In this document: in pieces, positions 1 through 14,600 of the stretch
Layout of the letters: each line of letters starts with the position of its first letter
How positions within the stretch are numbered: the stretch's first letter is position 1
From: Rhexocercosporidium sp. MPI-PUGE-AT-0058
Lineage: Eukaryota; Ascomycota; Leotiomycetes; Helotiales
Assembly (NCBI GenBank): GCA_020746875.1
Contig: JAGTJL010000005.1
Location: forward strand, 1 to 64,000
DNA: 64,000 nt
Reading direction: 5' to 3'
Position numbers and translations under genes: made by a program
Notes under the pieces: generated by a model
What the model saw: only the letters and a program-made list of their open reading frames with translations
The model's database searches: none
Told to the model about the DNA's origin: nothing

Positions 1-10
1 AGAGAGATAA

Positions 11-148
11 CCCTAACCCTAACCCTAACCCTAACCCTAACCCTAACCCTAACCCTAACCCTAACCCTAACCCTAACCCTAACCCTAACCCTAACCCTAA
101 CCCTAACCCTAACCCTAACCCTAACCCTAACCCTAACCCTAACCCTAA
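11..148. repeat. Telomere, 23 tandem CCCTAA units
   Basis: An uninterrupted array of the hexamer CCCTAA fills exactly 138 bases (23 copies) at the left end of the window. Read on the minus strand it is TTAGGG, the usual telomere repeat of filamentous fungi, running 5' to 3' toward the end, so this is a true left chromosome terminus. The ten bases before it (agagagataa) do not match the repeat and may be assembly or library residue. RIP-type AT-rich DNA begins directly after the last unit, with no gene in between. Confidence 0.98.
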
Positions 149-3100
149 TTTTCCTTTTATATTCTATTAAAACTTAACTTTTTCTCTTTTTTTATATTGA
201 TCTTATTTAATTCTTTTAATTCTTATATTTATTTTTACCTTTTACTTATCTTTAATATCCTCTAAAATATTTTTTATAATCCTAACTTTTTAAACTTAAA
301 TTATAATATATATATATATTATTTATATTTATACGTTATTTATTAATTATTATAATCTTATTTTATATCTATTCTTTAATCTTAACCTAATATTTAAATA
401 TAATATTTAATTATTATTAAACTTTACTCTCATCTTATGCCTTCTATTTTTATATGCTTATAACCTTATCTTAATACTAATATTAACCTTTAACTTAGTA
501 TTAAGTCCTAATACCGTTTATATATATGTCCTTATTCCCGGTAATAAGCTTTAATACTATTATACACGTAACTCTAATCGTCGGTATTAGGCCCTAATAT
601 TATTCCAACCTTATCCTTAAACGGCTTAATAATCTAATATTTTAATATTCTTTTAAATATATTTATATAAATATAATATGATTATAAAATAGGTTGTTTA
701 TTTGAAACGCGTTATATTAGATGAATATTTCGGTATTAGGCCCTAATACCATTCGCGTCTACTTTTATTATCACGTGATTCCTTAGCTGAATTAGGCCTT
801 AATATTAGCTACGACTGCTATTTTCTTTTTATTAATCTATTATTATAAAACTTTTAATAATATAGAAACTTCTTATATCTTATAACTATTATACCGAACT
901 TCTGTGTATTATAACCGAGCTTATAAAATTATATATAATCCTTTAACTCGCAGTTATGAATATCCTTATAATTTTATTATAATAAAGAATTCAAATATTT
1001 TATTAAAGCTAAAAGAAATAATAATTATATAATTATTATATATCAGCCGCTCTTCCTGCTCCTCGCCCCTTATTTATAGCATACGTTTAATATACTTAAG
1101 GTTTCCATGCTTCTTTTATAAATACTCCGTTACCTTATTCGCACGATTATATCCTAATTTATAGCTTTTAAAATACTTAATAATAAAGCAGAAGTGAAGT
1201 CCTTATCTGGCTTTATAAACCGTATTCTAATAACGGATGCGGTTAGCGTCGCGCTGAAAGCTTAAAATATAACCAGATTAAGCGCAAAGGAAGCTTAATA
1301 CCGGACGTAATTATCGGAAAGCAAATAGAAGATTAATAAGAGCTTGCTGGGTTATAATACTTTATCCAAAGGTATTAAAAGCGTTAATATTAAAATCTGG
1401 CAACGGAAAAACTAGCTAGAATTAATTTTTTATAATATTATCCTCGCTTTAAAGACGCGGTAATTATTCAGGAGTAAGATAAATATTAAAAAATGCTTAA
1501 TAAATCGCTATACTTGTACTTAGCTCAAGGAAAGCGCTAATATTAGATTCAGATACGAAAGTAATTAAAAAAGGCGATTTTCTTACGAGAATATCTCCGC
1601 TTAAGAATAATAATAGTTATTAGAGAGTAAGAAGTAAGTTAAGTAATACTTGCTTAATTAGCACGCTTTTATTAAGTTTAAAGTCTAGTACGAAAGCAGT
1701 TAGCCAGTAGTATTTACTAATAATATTTTATTTTATAAGCGAAGCATTATAAGGGAGAAGGCCAGTTCCTATAAAACGCCTTAAGAAAAGCTTTATAATT
1801 TAGAAATTAATAATAAAAAAAAAAAACTTATTTAACTTTAGCGTTATTAAATCTTTAATAAAGATTTGGCAATATATTAGAAGTAAGTATATTTCTTATC
1901 TGATTAGCCAAATTCTCTTTATTATATTATTCTTATATAATAAAAAGTAAAGAAAGCGATTCGCTAAAAAAAAGAGCGAGAAGTTAAATAAGTAAAAATA
2001 CTAAACGAAGTTAAATATACGACGAAAAGTAGCGAATATTTTAAAGTTTTCAAGAAAAGAAAGTATTAATTTATATACTCGCGTATACTTTTATAATCTT
2101 ATATTACTAATAGCACGCTTTTAATATTACTCTTGCAAAATAGCTTATTTTATTTATAAAATATAATTTATATTTAAGTAATTTTCTTAAGTTCGCAGTA
2201 TAATAAGCTAATGCCGCGTGCTTAATTAAAATTTTATTATAATATAATAAGAAATAATTATAAAAGAAAAGAAAAGATTCTGTTCTTCGATTACTTAAAT
2301 ATAAATAAACCGTTTTATTATTATAATAATATAATAATGATATTAAATAATTTTATTATTAAAATAAATCTAAACTACGAGTTTAATTTATTATTAAATT
2401 TATATAATTAATATTAATTATAAAGACTTATGTTAAAAAGGAATATAAGAATTAGTTTTAAGATTTTATATATAAGAATAAATTACAAGCTTGCATTTAT
2501 TCTTTATTATAATATAACTTTTAGCCATAATTATAATCATATCCTCGCCCGTAACCCGAGTGCTATTCTTTATATTAACCCGGTATATTTCTTCCGTATA
2601 TACTCTTGTAATTTATTTTTACGATTATACGGTTTTCCAGCGCTTTTCTCGCATTTATAAATAAGGCAAAGATATAAAATAGCACGATTATACTAAGATT
2701 AGATATATCGGTCTCGATCAGCTTTACGCGTAAAAATTAACGGGTATTTTAGTATATTATATAAGAAGCGCCCGCCGAATAGCTAGTCGAAGATAATTGG
2801 ATTAAAAGCCTCGAGTAAATCCGTAATAGAAGAAGGGTTATTATTTATAATAATAAGATAAAGGATATAATTTATTCGGCTATACGATTAGCTAATAACG
2901 ATTAGTAATAATTCAAAAAAAAAACTTACTTAGCTTTAGCTCTGCTAAAACCCGTATTTAAGCTAAATAACTGATTAAGCGCAAGTATTATATTTATTTA
3001 ATCGGTTATAAATAGCTTTACTGCTATATATTCCTGATGTAAAGCGCTTAAGAGCGTAATTAAAGGCGGTTAATCAGAAGGTACGTCGAATAAGAAAAGG

Positions 3101-6100
3101 GTAAATTAATTATTTTAACTCGCGAAAATAATACGTCGAAGCCGAAAATAAATAAGAAATTTAAATAAGAAAGATATTTATTTATATATTTATCCGTAAT
3201 TATTTATAATATATTGAGAAGGCGTTTAACCTTAGCCGCTGCAGCTTCTGCACGTGTCAGATATCTTCTTATTAGAATAAATAAGAACCCGGAATTAAAC
3301 GATTATATTTATAAAAAGTATAAAAAATAATAATAATATTAATATAATATTATATATATAAAAGATTTATTTTACGCCGCGTTTCTAAAGCTTACTTTTT
3401 TATCTTTGCTCTGCGTCGCGCCTGCAAATAACGCCGTACTCGCTTTTAATGCCGTATTTTATACCGCCGAATATATAATCTCTTCTGCTCTCGAGCGCGA
3501 ATATCAATTATCACTCGATCGTGGAGGAATTTATACCGCTAGTTTAGTTATACGTATTACTTTAGCTGGCTAATACGAGTAAGTTAATTATTAGAGTCAG
3601 GATTCTCTAAGCTGGTTAATTTCTAAAGCTTTAACTCAGGCTAGTTAAGACGTTCTTTTAAAGCTTTGCGAATAATTAAATAGATCTTATTAAAGCGACT
3701 CGTTAAGATAGTAGTTTATAAGCTACGAAGCTTTAAAAAGCTTCAGACGCTTAAAGAATTTATATTAAAAAACAGCGTATAATTTATAATATAAATTTGC
3801 AATTAATATAAGCGTATCCGATCGAAGTTAATTATTAATAACTTAAACGCTTCGTAAGTATAACGAACGTTATATTCTTAATTCGCCGCAGCTTAATTAT
3901 CCCGATAAATAATACGGATATATATAATATCGGTTAAGTATTAGCCAGATATAATAGCTTAAGTATTTCGCCGGCTTAGCCTGTTAATGAAAAATCGGAT
4001 AAGCGTCTGCAAATCCGGGAAATTAAGGGCTTCCTTGATTATAAGTCGAATATCGAGCGGCCGGCGGCAAAATTGCTAATCGCGTTTCTGAAATCGCTTA
4101 TATAAAATAGTGCGTTTATTATTAAAATCAAACTCGCTTTTTTACTTAAAATAAGCTTTTCGAAAAGCTGACGAGACGCAAGCTACGGATACATGACAGG
4201 TACTTAAATAGCTTAGAAGTGACGTATATAAGCCGGCGTAATAGATGATCCGATTAGTAATTTTTAAAAGTACTTGGGTTATACGTATATAAAAAGAAGT
4301 AAATATTAATAATAATATTGGAACTATAGTAAATTAGCGTCGTATAGAAAAATAAAGAAATTACATTATAGAAATAAAAGAATAAATATATATTAATAAG
4401 TAAAATTATATCGAAAGACTTTGCTTTTAAGTTATTAATTAATCGTCGATAAGGAAGATATTTATCTTTAAGCGTGAAAGTTTATATTCGAATTATATAA
4501 GAATATTTATATTAATAAATCATAAAGTTCTTTAAATAAACTTCTAATTTTAATCTTTAAATCTTAATACTTTAGATTATAACTCCCAAAATTATTTAAA
4601 GGCAAGGTTAATCTTTAATATATTAGAATTGCTACTTATATTATTTTATTAAATTTTATAATATACGCTTCGAACGTTTCTATTAACTGATTTTAGAATG
4701 CTTATTTAATAATATTTGTTTTATTTAATTAATTCTGCAGATCTCTTATTAATTTGGAAGTGCGGCTTATACTTACTAGCTTATTTTCTTAATATAATTA
4801 TTTCTTTTATACGAACGAATAATATATTATTAATTATAGCTTAAAAGAAAATAGCTTATATATGGATTTAATAAGATTATATAAAAGGAAGTTCTATTAC
4901 GAAGTACTTTATACGAATATTACGTGGTTAAGAATTAAATAAGCTTTAAATATATTAAAAAGACTTATTTAATAAAACCATTTTATTATCTTGCGAATTA
5001 TATTATAAATAAACTCTTTTAATATATATATATAAATATTTAAATCAGTAGCTATACGAAGGTATATTTAATTATTATAAGCTAGATACGTCTTAATACT
5101 TACGGAGTTAATATTATAAAAAAGATATATTATCTAAATCGACTTTATTATTAAACGAGTCCGAGTGTATTTCTTCTTCTTCTATTATTTATTATTATCG
5201 TTTTCTTTTAGCTTTAATTTCTAATAATTATTACCGCTGAGTATTTTTTTATTTCTTTTTTAAATCTTATTAAATCTTTTATTCTTTACTTGCAATTATT
5301 AGCGCCTATTATAATTCTTCTTTTTTCTGTCGAATAATATATTTCTGCTTTTTTGCCCGCTGAATAAGACGCTCTTTATTAAACGTACCGTCGCCTTCCG
5401 AAGCTTTTCTTTTATCCTTGCTGCTAATCTGCATTATACGCTTCTTCCGATTGCACTGCAGCTCTTAATACGTTTCTTTCTTATATTTAAATAATTATTG
5501 TATTTAATAGATTTTATTAATTTTCTTATAAAATATATTTTTTTATAAAAGAACCGCCTCGAGCTCTAAAGAGAATAACTTAATATTAACCTCGCTTATT
5601 AAATCGGAAGCACTTGATATAAGCTGCCTATCGGCAGTTAATTGCAAAACTCGCTCGTATACTTTTATTTCGGATAAATTAAATAAATTATATTCTAATT
5701 CGATTTCGTAAAACATATATTATGCCGGATCCGGTAACAATTTCCACTTATCGAGTGGGTAATAATTGATATAAAACAAGTTAAATAATTACCGAAAGAT
5801 GCTACGCTTTTTTTAATTCCGGTAATATGTATATATATTAGTATAATAAGTAAATTACTAGCAGACTTGCTGCGTTCCGGCTTACCGCTTTATAAATCGG
5901 TCTTCTTATAAGTACGGTAGAAGCCAGTTGCTCCGGATAAATAAGCTTTTTAATTTCTGCTTTTATTCCCGCGCGTGCTTTTTTTTTTATAAAAGCCGGA
6001 TTATCTCGCAATTACGTCGATAAAGCAAACGATACGGCTTCTCGTTCTAGTACTTCTGCTAGAAATAGCCTTCTTGTTATTTCTAAAATTAGATAAAAAG

Positions 6101-9100
6101 TATATTAATATTTTATATAATAAGTCGTTTCTTTATCATAAGATGTATTAAGCGATACTAAAGCTGCAGAATACGATTTATACTCGGCTAGCATAAAAAT
6201 ACTTCTTTAATAAGCGCTTCTTTAATATATTCTTTTTTCAAGAGAGATTTAATATATTAAAAGACGTTTTTACGGAATACATATAAATATATCTATAATA
6301 AGATATCTTCAAAATATTTAAAATACGCAAGAATCTTATTAAACTATTATATTAGCTATTAGATTTTATTAAATTAAATAAAATCGTCCTGAATATCACG
6401 GATCTGATTATACCGTATATAATAAGCTTATTATATAAAAGGATTATTAAAAAATATATACGATTTATAAAAAGTACGAAAAATTATAATTTCTCAATTA
6501 ACTTTTTTTAAGAATTATAAATAATCGTATTAAAATATAATTATCTTAAATCCGAAGCTTTCCATACGGCGAAAGCTATCAGAAGTATCGCTGCTAATAG
6601 TATATCGTATATTTTACTAATAACTAGTTAATCCTTTTAGTTATTCGTGCTTATAAGAAAGTCGAAAGTATCAAAGAAATATAAATATAATCCGTATATA
6701 CTCTTACGTTATTTACTGACGTTTATTCAAGTTATATACTATCTCGAACCTGATATAAAACTTATTAATATTCTACTAGTATTAAAGTAGTATTATTGTA
6801 ATCGGATAAGTAAAGTATAGCACTTTATTACTTGCAAAAGCAAATTTTTATTAACGTAAATTCAGTATTTTAAATCGACGATCGATAGCGTAAAAAAAAG
6901 CTGCCGAAATCCGATATTCCTTTCGGACTCTAAATAATTTCTATATTAACCTTTAGATTCTATAATAGCAACGAGCTTTTACGTAGAAGTATACTTTAAT
7001 AAGTATAATTAGATCATAATTAAAGCCGGCCTTAATATATTACTAAGTCTTTCGCAATTACAAGTCCAAAGCAAGTATTTCGATAGCAGTATTAATAAAT
7101 AAATACTAGCTTTCAGCCGCGAATACTTCTTTTATATTACTGTAAAATTAGTTATATAAGAAACCCCCGGCACGAAGCTGCGAATTTATATATAATTCAA
7201 CTCTTATAAACGCAGTATTTTTAAGTATAATTGTTAAATATAAAGTCTGCTTATATAAATCGCGCTTCTCGCTATTCCGGCATTAAGTATAATAATTATC
7301 TAAATAATACTTCTTTTAAAAAAGGATTTCTGAAAGTAATAAGTTTCTTATATCGGCAATTAAGAAATAAGTTTAATATAAATAAGTCTTTTTACTAATA
7401 TTAAAATAAAAGTCAGCAAATAAATAAGCCGCATCAATCGCTTCCTTTTAATACTTCTATAGACGAATTATTATACTTTCTCAAGTAATACTTTTAGTTA
7501 GCGTTTTCAGGTTCTTAATATAAAAAAAGATCGTTATATCTTTGAATTATTATAAACCAGGCTACTTGATAATTTCTTAAATTATTTTCTAAATCGCATA
7601 TAATTAATTTAATAAAATAAAATATATAATCAGCTACTTACGAAATAAAGCATTTACCTTCCGGGACCGGCTTTTAATCTTACGGGTAATCGAGTTATAT
7701 TTCTTATAATAATAGCTCGAGAGATAATATTAAAGCTGATTATTATTATGATAACGGTATATAACTAGAAGAAGAACTTAATTTATTTACGTCTGAAAGT
7801 CATTATTAAGTAGGCGGTTATTCTGCTGACTTTTTCGGTAAAAACCGAGGAAGAAGAAGTAGAGCAAGATATCTTTAAAGCTAATTAACTGTCTTAGCGT
7901 ATAATATAAGATCTTATAAACTAGTTTCTGAACGGAATAGAAATGCTTATAATCGTCGAAAAACTAGACGCGCCGGGACGCTAAATATAAACCAGATTAA
8001 AGATCGGAAACTAATATTTGTATAAAATTCCACCGGATATTATTTCTTATAACTCTTAAATTAAGATAGAATCTAATAATATTATTAATATTAAAAATCA
8101 CTTAAGCTATCTGAGATAATATATTCCCTTCTTAAAGATAAATATATACGAAAGCTTCTTCGGGATCGTCAGGATAAATTCTATTAAAGATTTAGCGCTT
8201 TTATATAGCTATTATTAAATTAAATAAATTATTATTATAAAATATAATTTAATTTGAATTTAATATATCAGGATAATTAAATAATACTTTTTCTTAAGAC
8301 TTATTAAAGAAAGTCTGCAAGCTACGATGTACTTCGTGCTTGTTAGCGTATTCTCTATTAGAATGCGCATAATAATCATAATAACACCCTTGAAATTAGA
8401 TAAGTTAATTAATTAATCAAATAGCGAGTTTTCTAACTTTTAATTCGTTCGCATTTGGTATTAAGTTGCTAATATCTTGAAAATCTTTATTTTCCTTTTT
8501 TTAAATAAGCTCTTATATATTTAATTCGCGAGATTCGACTTCTAATATATTTATAAAAGCCGAGCTTAAGAATAAACTTAGTAATAAAAGAAGTTCTTTA
8601 AACTTATCGTTAATTTGTAAAGGAATAAATCTGTTATTATAGCTTATTAGAGACTAGACGTCACAGGGATAAGCAAGAGGGAAATTATTATTAAATTATA
8701 TTAGATTTTGCAAGTTTAAGACCGGCTTAGAAGCTATTTAAAAGATATTTTAGAATATTATACTTCGGTTTATGAATTACTTTTATTAGTATTTTACTCG
8801 GTCTTTAGCATTTCTAATTTAACGTCGCTCTTTCTGAAAGCTGTATTTTAGCTTGCGGCCTCGATTAAATTAAATAAAAGTAAATATCGTTTTTGTAATC
8901 TTATAAGTTTATACTGAGTAAATTATTCTAAAGATTAACGTTCAAGTACGTCTTATTTCAGGCGAAAGTAAGGCACGCTAGCCTCGAAAACGCTTAGTTT
9001 TCCGTCCGAAATTCCGGAAAAGGTTAAGTTTTACGTTCAAAATTCAATTAGGAAAATTAAGCGAGCCATCTCGAAATCGATTATAAAATTCTTAATTTCA

Positions 9101-9180
9101 AAAAGATATTACGAATTAACGTATTAAAGTAGAATAATAAGAAGTATATATTTGTAATTAATAGCGTTTATAATATCTAG
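149..9180. repeat. RIP-degraded AT-rich subtelomere, unclassified
   Basis: About 9 kb of AT-rich sequence in which TpA dominates, CpA and TpG are rare and CpG persists, the pattern left by RIP on repeated DNA. All frames are peppered with TAA and TAG. Stretches at about 1,200-1,850, 7,000-7,300 and 7,800-8,050 (plus strand) read like old coding sequence with stops in place of Gln or Trp. A 76-codon plus-strand frame at 2,430-2,660 is open, but I recognise no family in it. The first 300 bases after the telomere are poor in G. I could not place this block in any transposon class, and no live gene is visible. Confidence 0.75.
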
Positions 9181-10100
9181 AATATTAGTCTTAATTGCAT
9201 AACCTGTTTGTTTAAGGCTGAGTGACCACGCCCTTTTTAGCTTATGGTTTTACTTACATTTTAAACCCTCTTTAGTTTATCTCGCGTAATTCAGTTAAAT
9301 CGTCCAGCAGTCCGGCTTTCTACGCGTTATTAGTCTTCTTAACCCTAAGTCACGTGTTTTTACGTACTTCGGTCTTCCACGCCTGGTTTTCCGCACTTAG
9401 CTAGTTAATTACCCGGCGCAGCCGGCTATTGATTCCGCTGATTCCCGCCATTTCCTTCCGTAGCTTCCGACCTTCTGCACGCGCTGCGTAAAATTGTTCT
9501 TTCAAAGTTAAGTGATATTAATATAAGTCGTCGTATAAGACGCGCAGCGTCCGTAAGACCGGCAGAAGAATTAAAAGTGAAATCGACATAAGAGCTAGGC
9601 TTATAATTAAAAGTATTAACCCGGCTTCACCTTTGCCTTAAGTAACACGTCCGGACGCGTCGCAGACGCATTATAATACGTTTATTTCGACGCGACTTTT
9701 ATAGCTGGAATTCAAACGTTTAATTTCCGTATTAAAACACGAAGTCGTATTACTTGGAAATCAAACGTCGGATCGTCAGATCCTACCGGCGCAGCCGCGG
9801 TCGTTCACCTTCGACGCAAATCCTATAAGACGCCGTATCTTCCTCGAGGGTAAAAGGATAATTCTGAACTGATTTGCCGTCACTTAACAAGACCGCCTCG
9901 ACGGCAATCGCTTCCGGCGGGAAATCCCTCCGCTCGACTTACCGCCGCATTCGGGCCAGTCGCCACAGGCCTGCCGCAAGCGTAAAGGTGAAACCCTTAC
10001 CTCGATAAGCTTAGCCTTAACTCTAACGCGAGGCGGAGCCGACCGGACCTGTCCTAATATCTGTTCTCGCGACTTATTCCCGCGACTTGCGACCTTAACT
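9181..10100. other. GC-richer island inside the AT-rich block
   Basis: Roughly 0.9 kb that is clearly richer in C and G than its surroundings, with many CpG, CGCG and GCCG steps and some retained CpA and TpG. No long open frame is present on either strand and I recognise no product. It ends where the pyrimidine tract begins. It could be a segment RIP reached only weakly, or an ancestral subtelomeric spacer. Confidence 0.5.
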
Positions 10101-11215
10101 TTAACCTTTTTCTCTTTTCTTAATTTTATTTTCTTTTTTTAATTATTCTTCTTTTTTAATTACTTTTCTTTTTTAATTACTTTTTTTTTTTAATTTTATT
10201 CTTTTTTTTTAATTATTTTCTTTTTTTAATTTTATTTTCTTTTTTTAATTATTCTTTTTTTTTAACTTTACTTTTATATAATTTCTTTTCTTTTCTTATA
10301 ATATTTATTATAAAAACTTTTTCTTCTTTTTCTTTTTTTTTTTATATTATTTTTTTATTTATTTATTTATTATTTATTTCTTTTTTTAATTTTAACTTTT
10401 TTTTTATTATTTATAATTTATTTTATATTATATTAATTATTCTTATAGTTTTTTAAATATTATTCTTTTTTTTTATTTATTTTATTTTTTATATTTTTAT
10501 TTACTTTTTTTAACTTAATTTTCTTTTTTTATTTATTTTCCTTATTTAATTCTCCTTCTTTACTTACTTTTTTTTATTATTTATTATACTTCTTATTTTA
10601 CTTTCCTTCTTTTATTTTATTACTTCTTTTTATTTTTTTATTTTATTTATAACTTTTACTTAATTCTTTTTATTTCTTGTTTTAATTATATCTTTCTTAT
10701 TATAACTTTATTTTTTTTAATTTTAGCTTAAATTTTATCTTATTAACTTTTTTTTTATTATTTTTTTATTATTATAATCTCTTTTTTTCGTAATAATTAA
10801 ACCCTAATTCTTATTAATAACTTACTTTTTTATATAATATTTATTCTTTTAACTCTTTTAACTCTTTATTTTTATTAACTCTGTATTTTATTTTTTTATT
10901 AAATTTTAATTAATTTCATATATTTATTTAATAATATATTATTCTGAACTTTTTATTAAATAACTTTTAATTATTATTAAATAGTTTTATTTTTCTTATT
11001 ACTTTTATATTTATTTATTTTTATATTAATTTTTTATTTTTCTTTTAATATTATATTATTTAACTTTTTTACTTTTTTTATTTTATTTTATTTCTTTTAT
11101 TTATATTTTAATACTTCTTTACTCTTTTTTCTTATTTCTTATTAATTCTTTATTTTTATTAATTTATTTTATATTTTATTAATTCTTTTATTTTTTATTT
11201 ATATTCTTAAGCCTT
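10101..11215. repeat. Pyrimidine-rich, G-poor low-complexity tract
   Basis: About 1.1 kb built mostly of T with C and short AAT or ATTA steps on the plus strand, often as TTTTTTTAATT-like units of irregular length. G occurs only at a handful of positions. The strand skew is far stronger than in the RIP DNA on either side, where both strands are AT-rich but balanced. No coding potential. A single telomere-like AAACCCTAAT occurs near 10,800. Related composition is seen in the first 300 bases after the telomere. Confidence 0.7.
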
Positions 11216-11639
11216 TTATATTAACTTTAATAGCGTTTACGCCTTCTATTTTACTTACTTCTTTACTTTAATTTTATTTAACGTTTGCTTTATATTTTAA
11301 TTAATATAACGAGCTATTGCACTTTTTTTTATAAATGCTTTTAAGTTGCGGAAATTACGAAAATTATAGCTTTTCTTAAAGTTATTTATTCTTTAAATTT
11401 TAAAAATAAAATAATAAGAGAATATTAATTTAATATTATAATTAAGCTTAAGCTGTGGATAAGCGCCGATAATAATAGGCGGAAAATACTTTATTTTTAA
11501 AATTAAATTAAAATATAAAAACTAAAGATTAATTTATATATATTATAATTTTTTTTTAAATATTAAATATTATATTTTATATTAATTATTTAAATTATAT
11601 TATTATTAGAATTTATTTTTTTTTTATTTTAATTCTCGT

Positions 11640-14600
11640 AATATAATCGCAATTATATAGTTAGCTTAAATATACTTATTCTTCTTAAGTAATGCCGTCT
11701 TTTTAAGCTATAATATATATTCGAGCTCGCTTTAAAAAAAGCGCTAAAAATACTTCCGGAGCTATTCTTTACTTTTAAGCTAGTAATATATTTTATAATA
11801 AAGCGGTATTATTATATTAAAGAAGCGGCACTCGGTTTCTTTATAATCTAGATTTATTACGCAATAAATATTTTATAATTAATAATATTATTAATATATT
11901 ATATACCGTCTAATTTACTTTTTGTTTTTTCTTTCCCGTATATAATATATCTTTTACTTAGCACGGATCTAGCGGAACCGCCGTAAGTATTTATTTAATA
12001 TATAATCGAACTTACGGCTCTCGATTTGATAATAAAAATAATTACCTTATATAACCTCGAGATTTCTTTTATAGCTATTAAAGACCTGATCTCAGACGTA
12101 ATCTTACTATAAGACTTCTTTTAGCTTAATGAATTCTATTTTTACTTTTCGCGGCAAAATAAATATAATATTAATTAGCCGCGCTTCTTTATAAGACTTG
12201 CTATAAACCTGATAAAGCTCTTTTTTTAATATATATTACCGCTAATTAGACGAAGCGTCTAAAAATTAATTTAAAACGCCTCGGGAGCAATATTATTGAA
12301 TTAAATATAATTATATAATTTCTTTATTTAAAGTCAAGCTCTCGTCGACCTATAGCTTTTATATAACGCTTAATAAAATAATAAAAGAAGCTTTACCGTC
12401 GTCCCGGCTTATTTTACTAGATTCCTAAGAAAAAGAAATAACCTTATTAGGCGTATTAACGTAAATTACTTACCGTACGTAAGAATAATTAAACTTAATT
12501 TTAAAAGTAAATATAACTATAATAATCGGCTAATCTTTATTATTAAGTTACTTAGAAATAATTATAACTTTCTCTTCTTTAGTTCCCGACTTTAACGTAT
12601 ACGAGAGACACGTAAGAATATCCGCAAGCTAAGCTACTTCCTCCTGCGTCCGGCAGTAGATAATAATCTTATTGCGGAAATAATTAAAAATCTCTTGCTA
12701 AAATTAATATACTTATATTAAATCGGCAGTTCTTTTAATTAAAAGCCTAAATCTAGTCTTAAAGCTAATTATATATTTAATATTCGGCCGATTAATCGAT
12801 TCCCGGATAACCCTGAGTTTTACTAGCTTATTATGCTTAATAAACTCTTCTTATATTATAAGAAGTAAAGTTACTATTAGCCAGACCGTCTGCGTCCTGA
12901 CTTGCCGGACGTACTAATTCAGTTGGATTATATATAGCCGGTAATTACTAGCGGTAATAATAAAATAATTCTTATTAATAATAATACGGTCGAGTTTTTA
13001 CTTACTGATTTAGATATAATAATATTTAAGGAAGCTTTAAGTATACGCTGCTTCGGCTAATATAATGATTAATAAAGCCGATTGCTTATAATTTATTATT
13101 CAGATTAATAGCCGGATGCTTATTTCGTGAAAGCGTCTTAATATATTATTCCGTAAAGCAATTATTAATAGAATTAAGATAATAATCCTAATATCTGTAA
13201 TAATAACATTAATTATAATAATTATTGTCTTGCCCGAGCCAGTTCTTATTACCAGAATCACTTACTCGGCTGGATAAGGACTCATAATAGTAAGAACGCT
13301 ATTCCGCTAATCGGGAACCCGGAATTATAAGTCCGGTTTATAATATAACTTCCGTGCTACCGCCAGTAAATCAGCCTCAGAATAAGCCTTCCTCCGGCGA
13401 AACTGACCACGTTTGAAAGCATTAAGCATTCGCAGTAATAGCGTTTCTAAAGCGCCTCGTAGTCTCTTCCCTTAAAGAATATAATTAAACCGGAATAACG
13501 TACGCCAGCTCTTAAATACTCGGTAATTCCGATGCAGTAAAGCACTCATAATAAGCGTAATAATACCAGTATATACATAATTAAAAGTACGATAATTATA
13601 ATTACTTTATTTAATTAAAGCAATAAGATTTAACTCGTTTTTAATATCTTCCCCGACGCTCTTTTCAAAATCAAAGTTTACCCGTTCTTTAATAGAAAAC
13701 TTCTCTTTAATAATCGATATTATAAACTACTGCTAATTAAAAGTATATAAATAAAGCACCTTTGCCCGAGTACACGCCTTACGCAAGCAAGCCAAAAGTA
13801 TTTTATTAACTTATACCGTCCCGTTTAATTTCGCTTAAAAATATAAAGAAATAAATATACCGGGCTTCTGCTATCAGAGGAATAATTACCTTAAAAACAA
13901 AATAAATATAATATATAGAAATAATAAATTATTAATCGCTTTTAAGATAAAGCGAATATTATCTTTATACGCTTTAGACTATTACTAATTCTTATAATAT
14001 TGAATATAAATTATTAGTAGCTTCTCCTAAATAAATAAGTGGCGCTGCCGAATATTATTGTATTATATTGCTAAGAATAACTCAGACGCTTGTAACGATA
14101 AGCCGCCGGAGATATAATATAATATTAATAACGGTTATAAGAATTCTTAAGCGTATGACTCGTAAATGTCTATAGCCTTAAGATATAAAATTATACTCTT
14201 ATCCTTAGCTTTCGTTAAGAATATGACTTAAAGCTTAATATTACTTTAAATCCGCCGAAAAAAGCGAGCTTAATATTCTTTAAGAACTTAATATTACTAA
14301 AATATAAGAGCCATAAGCTTCCAAAATCTTCCAGATTTAAGTCGTCTTTTAGCCGCTACGATTTTATAAGAGTCAAGTCTTTTATTTAAAATAAAAGCTT
14401 ATTATAAAATAAGGTATAAGCTTATTAGTACTCGGAAGCTATTAAGTCAGAGATTTACGATATTTACAATTTCACCCCGCGATATTCTACCGTTTACCCG
14501 TTTAAAAACTACCGGGCTTAGTATTTAATAATTGCAGCTTTTCCAATCTTAAATAAATACAGCTTCTATTACAAAATATACCTAAATAATATCTCGGCTA

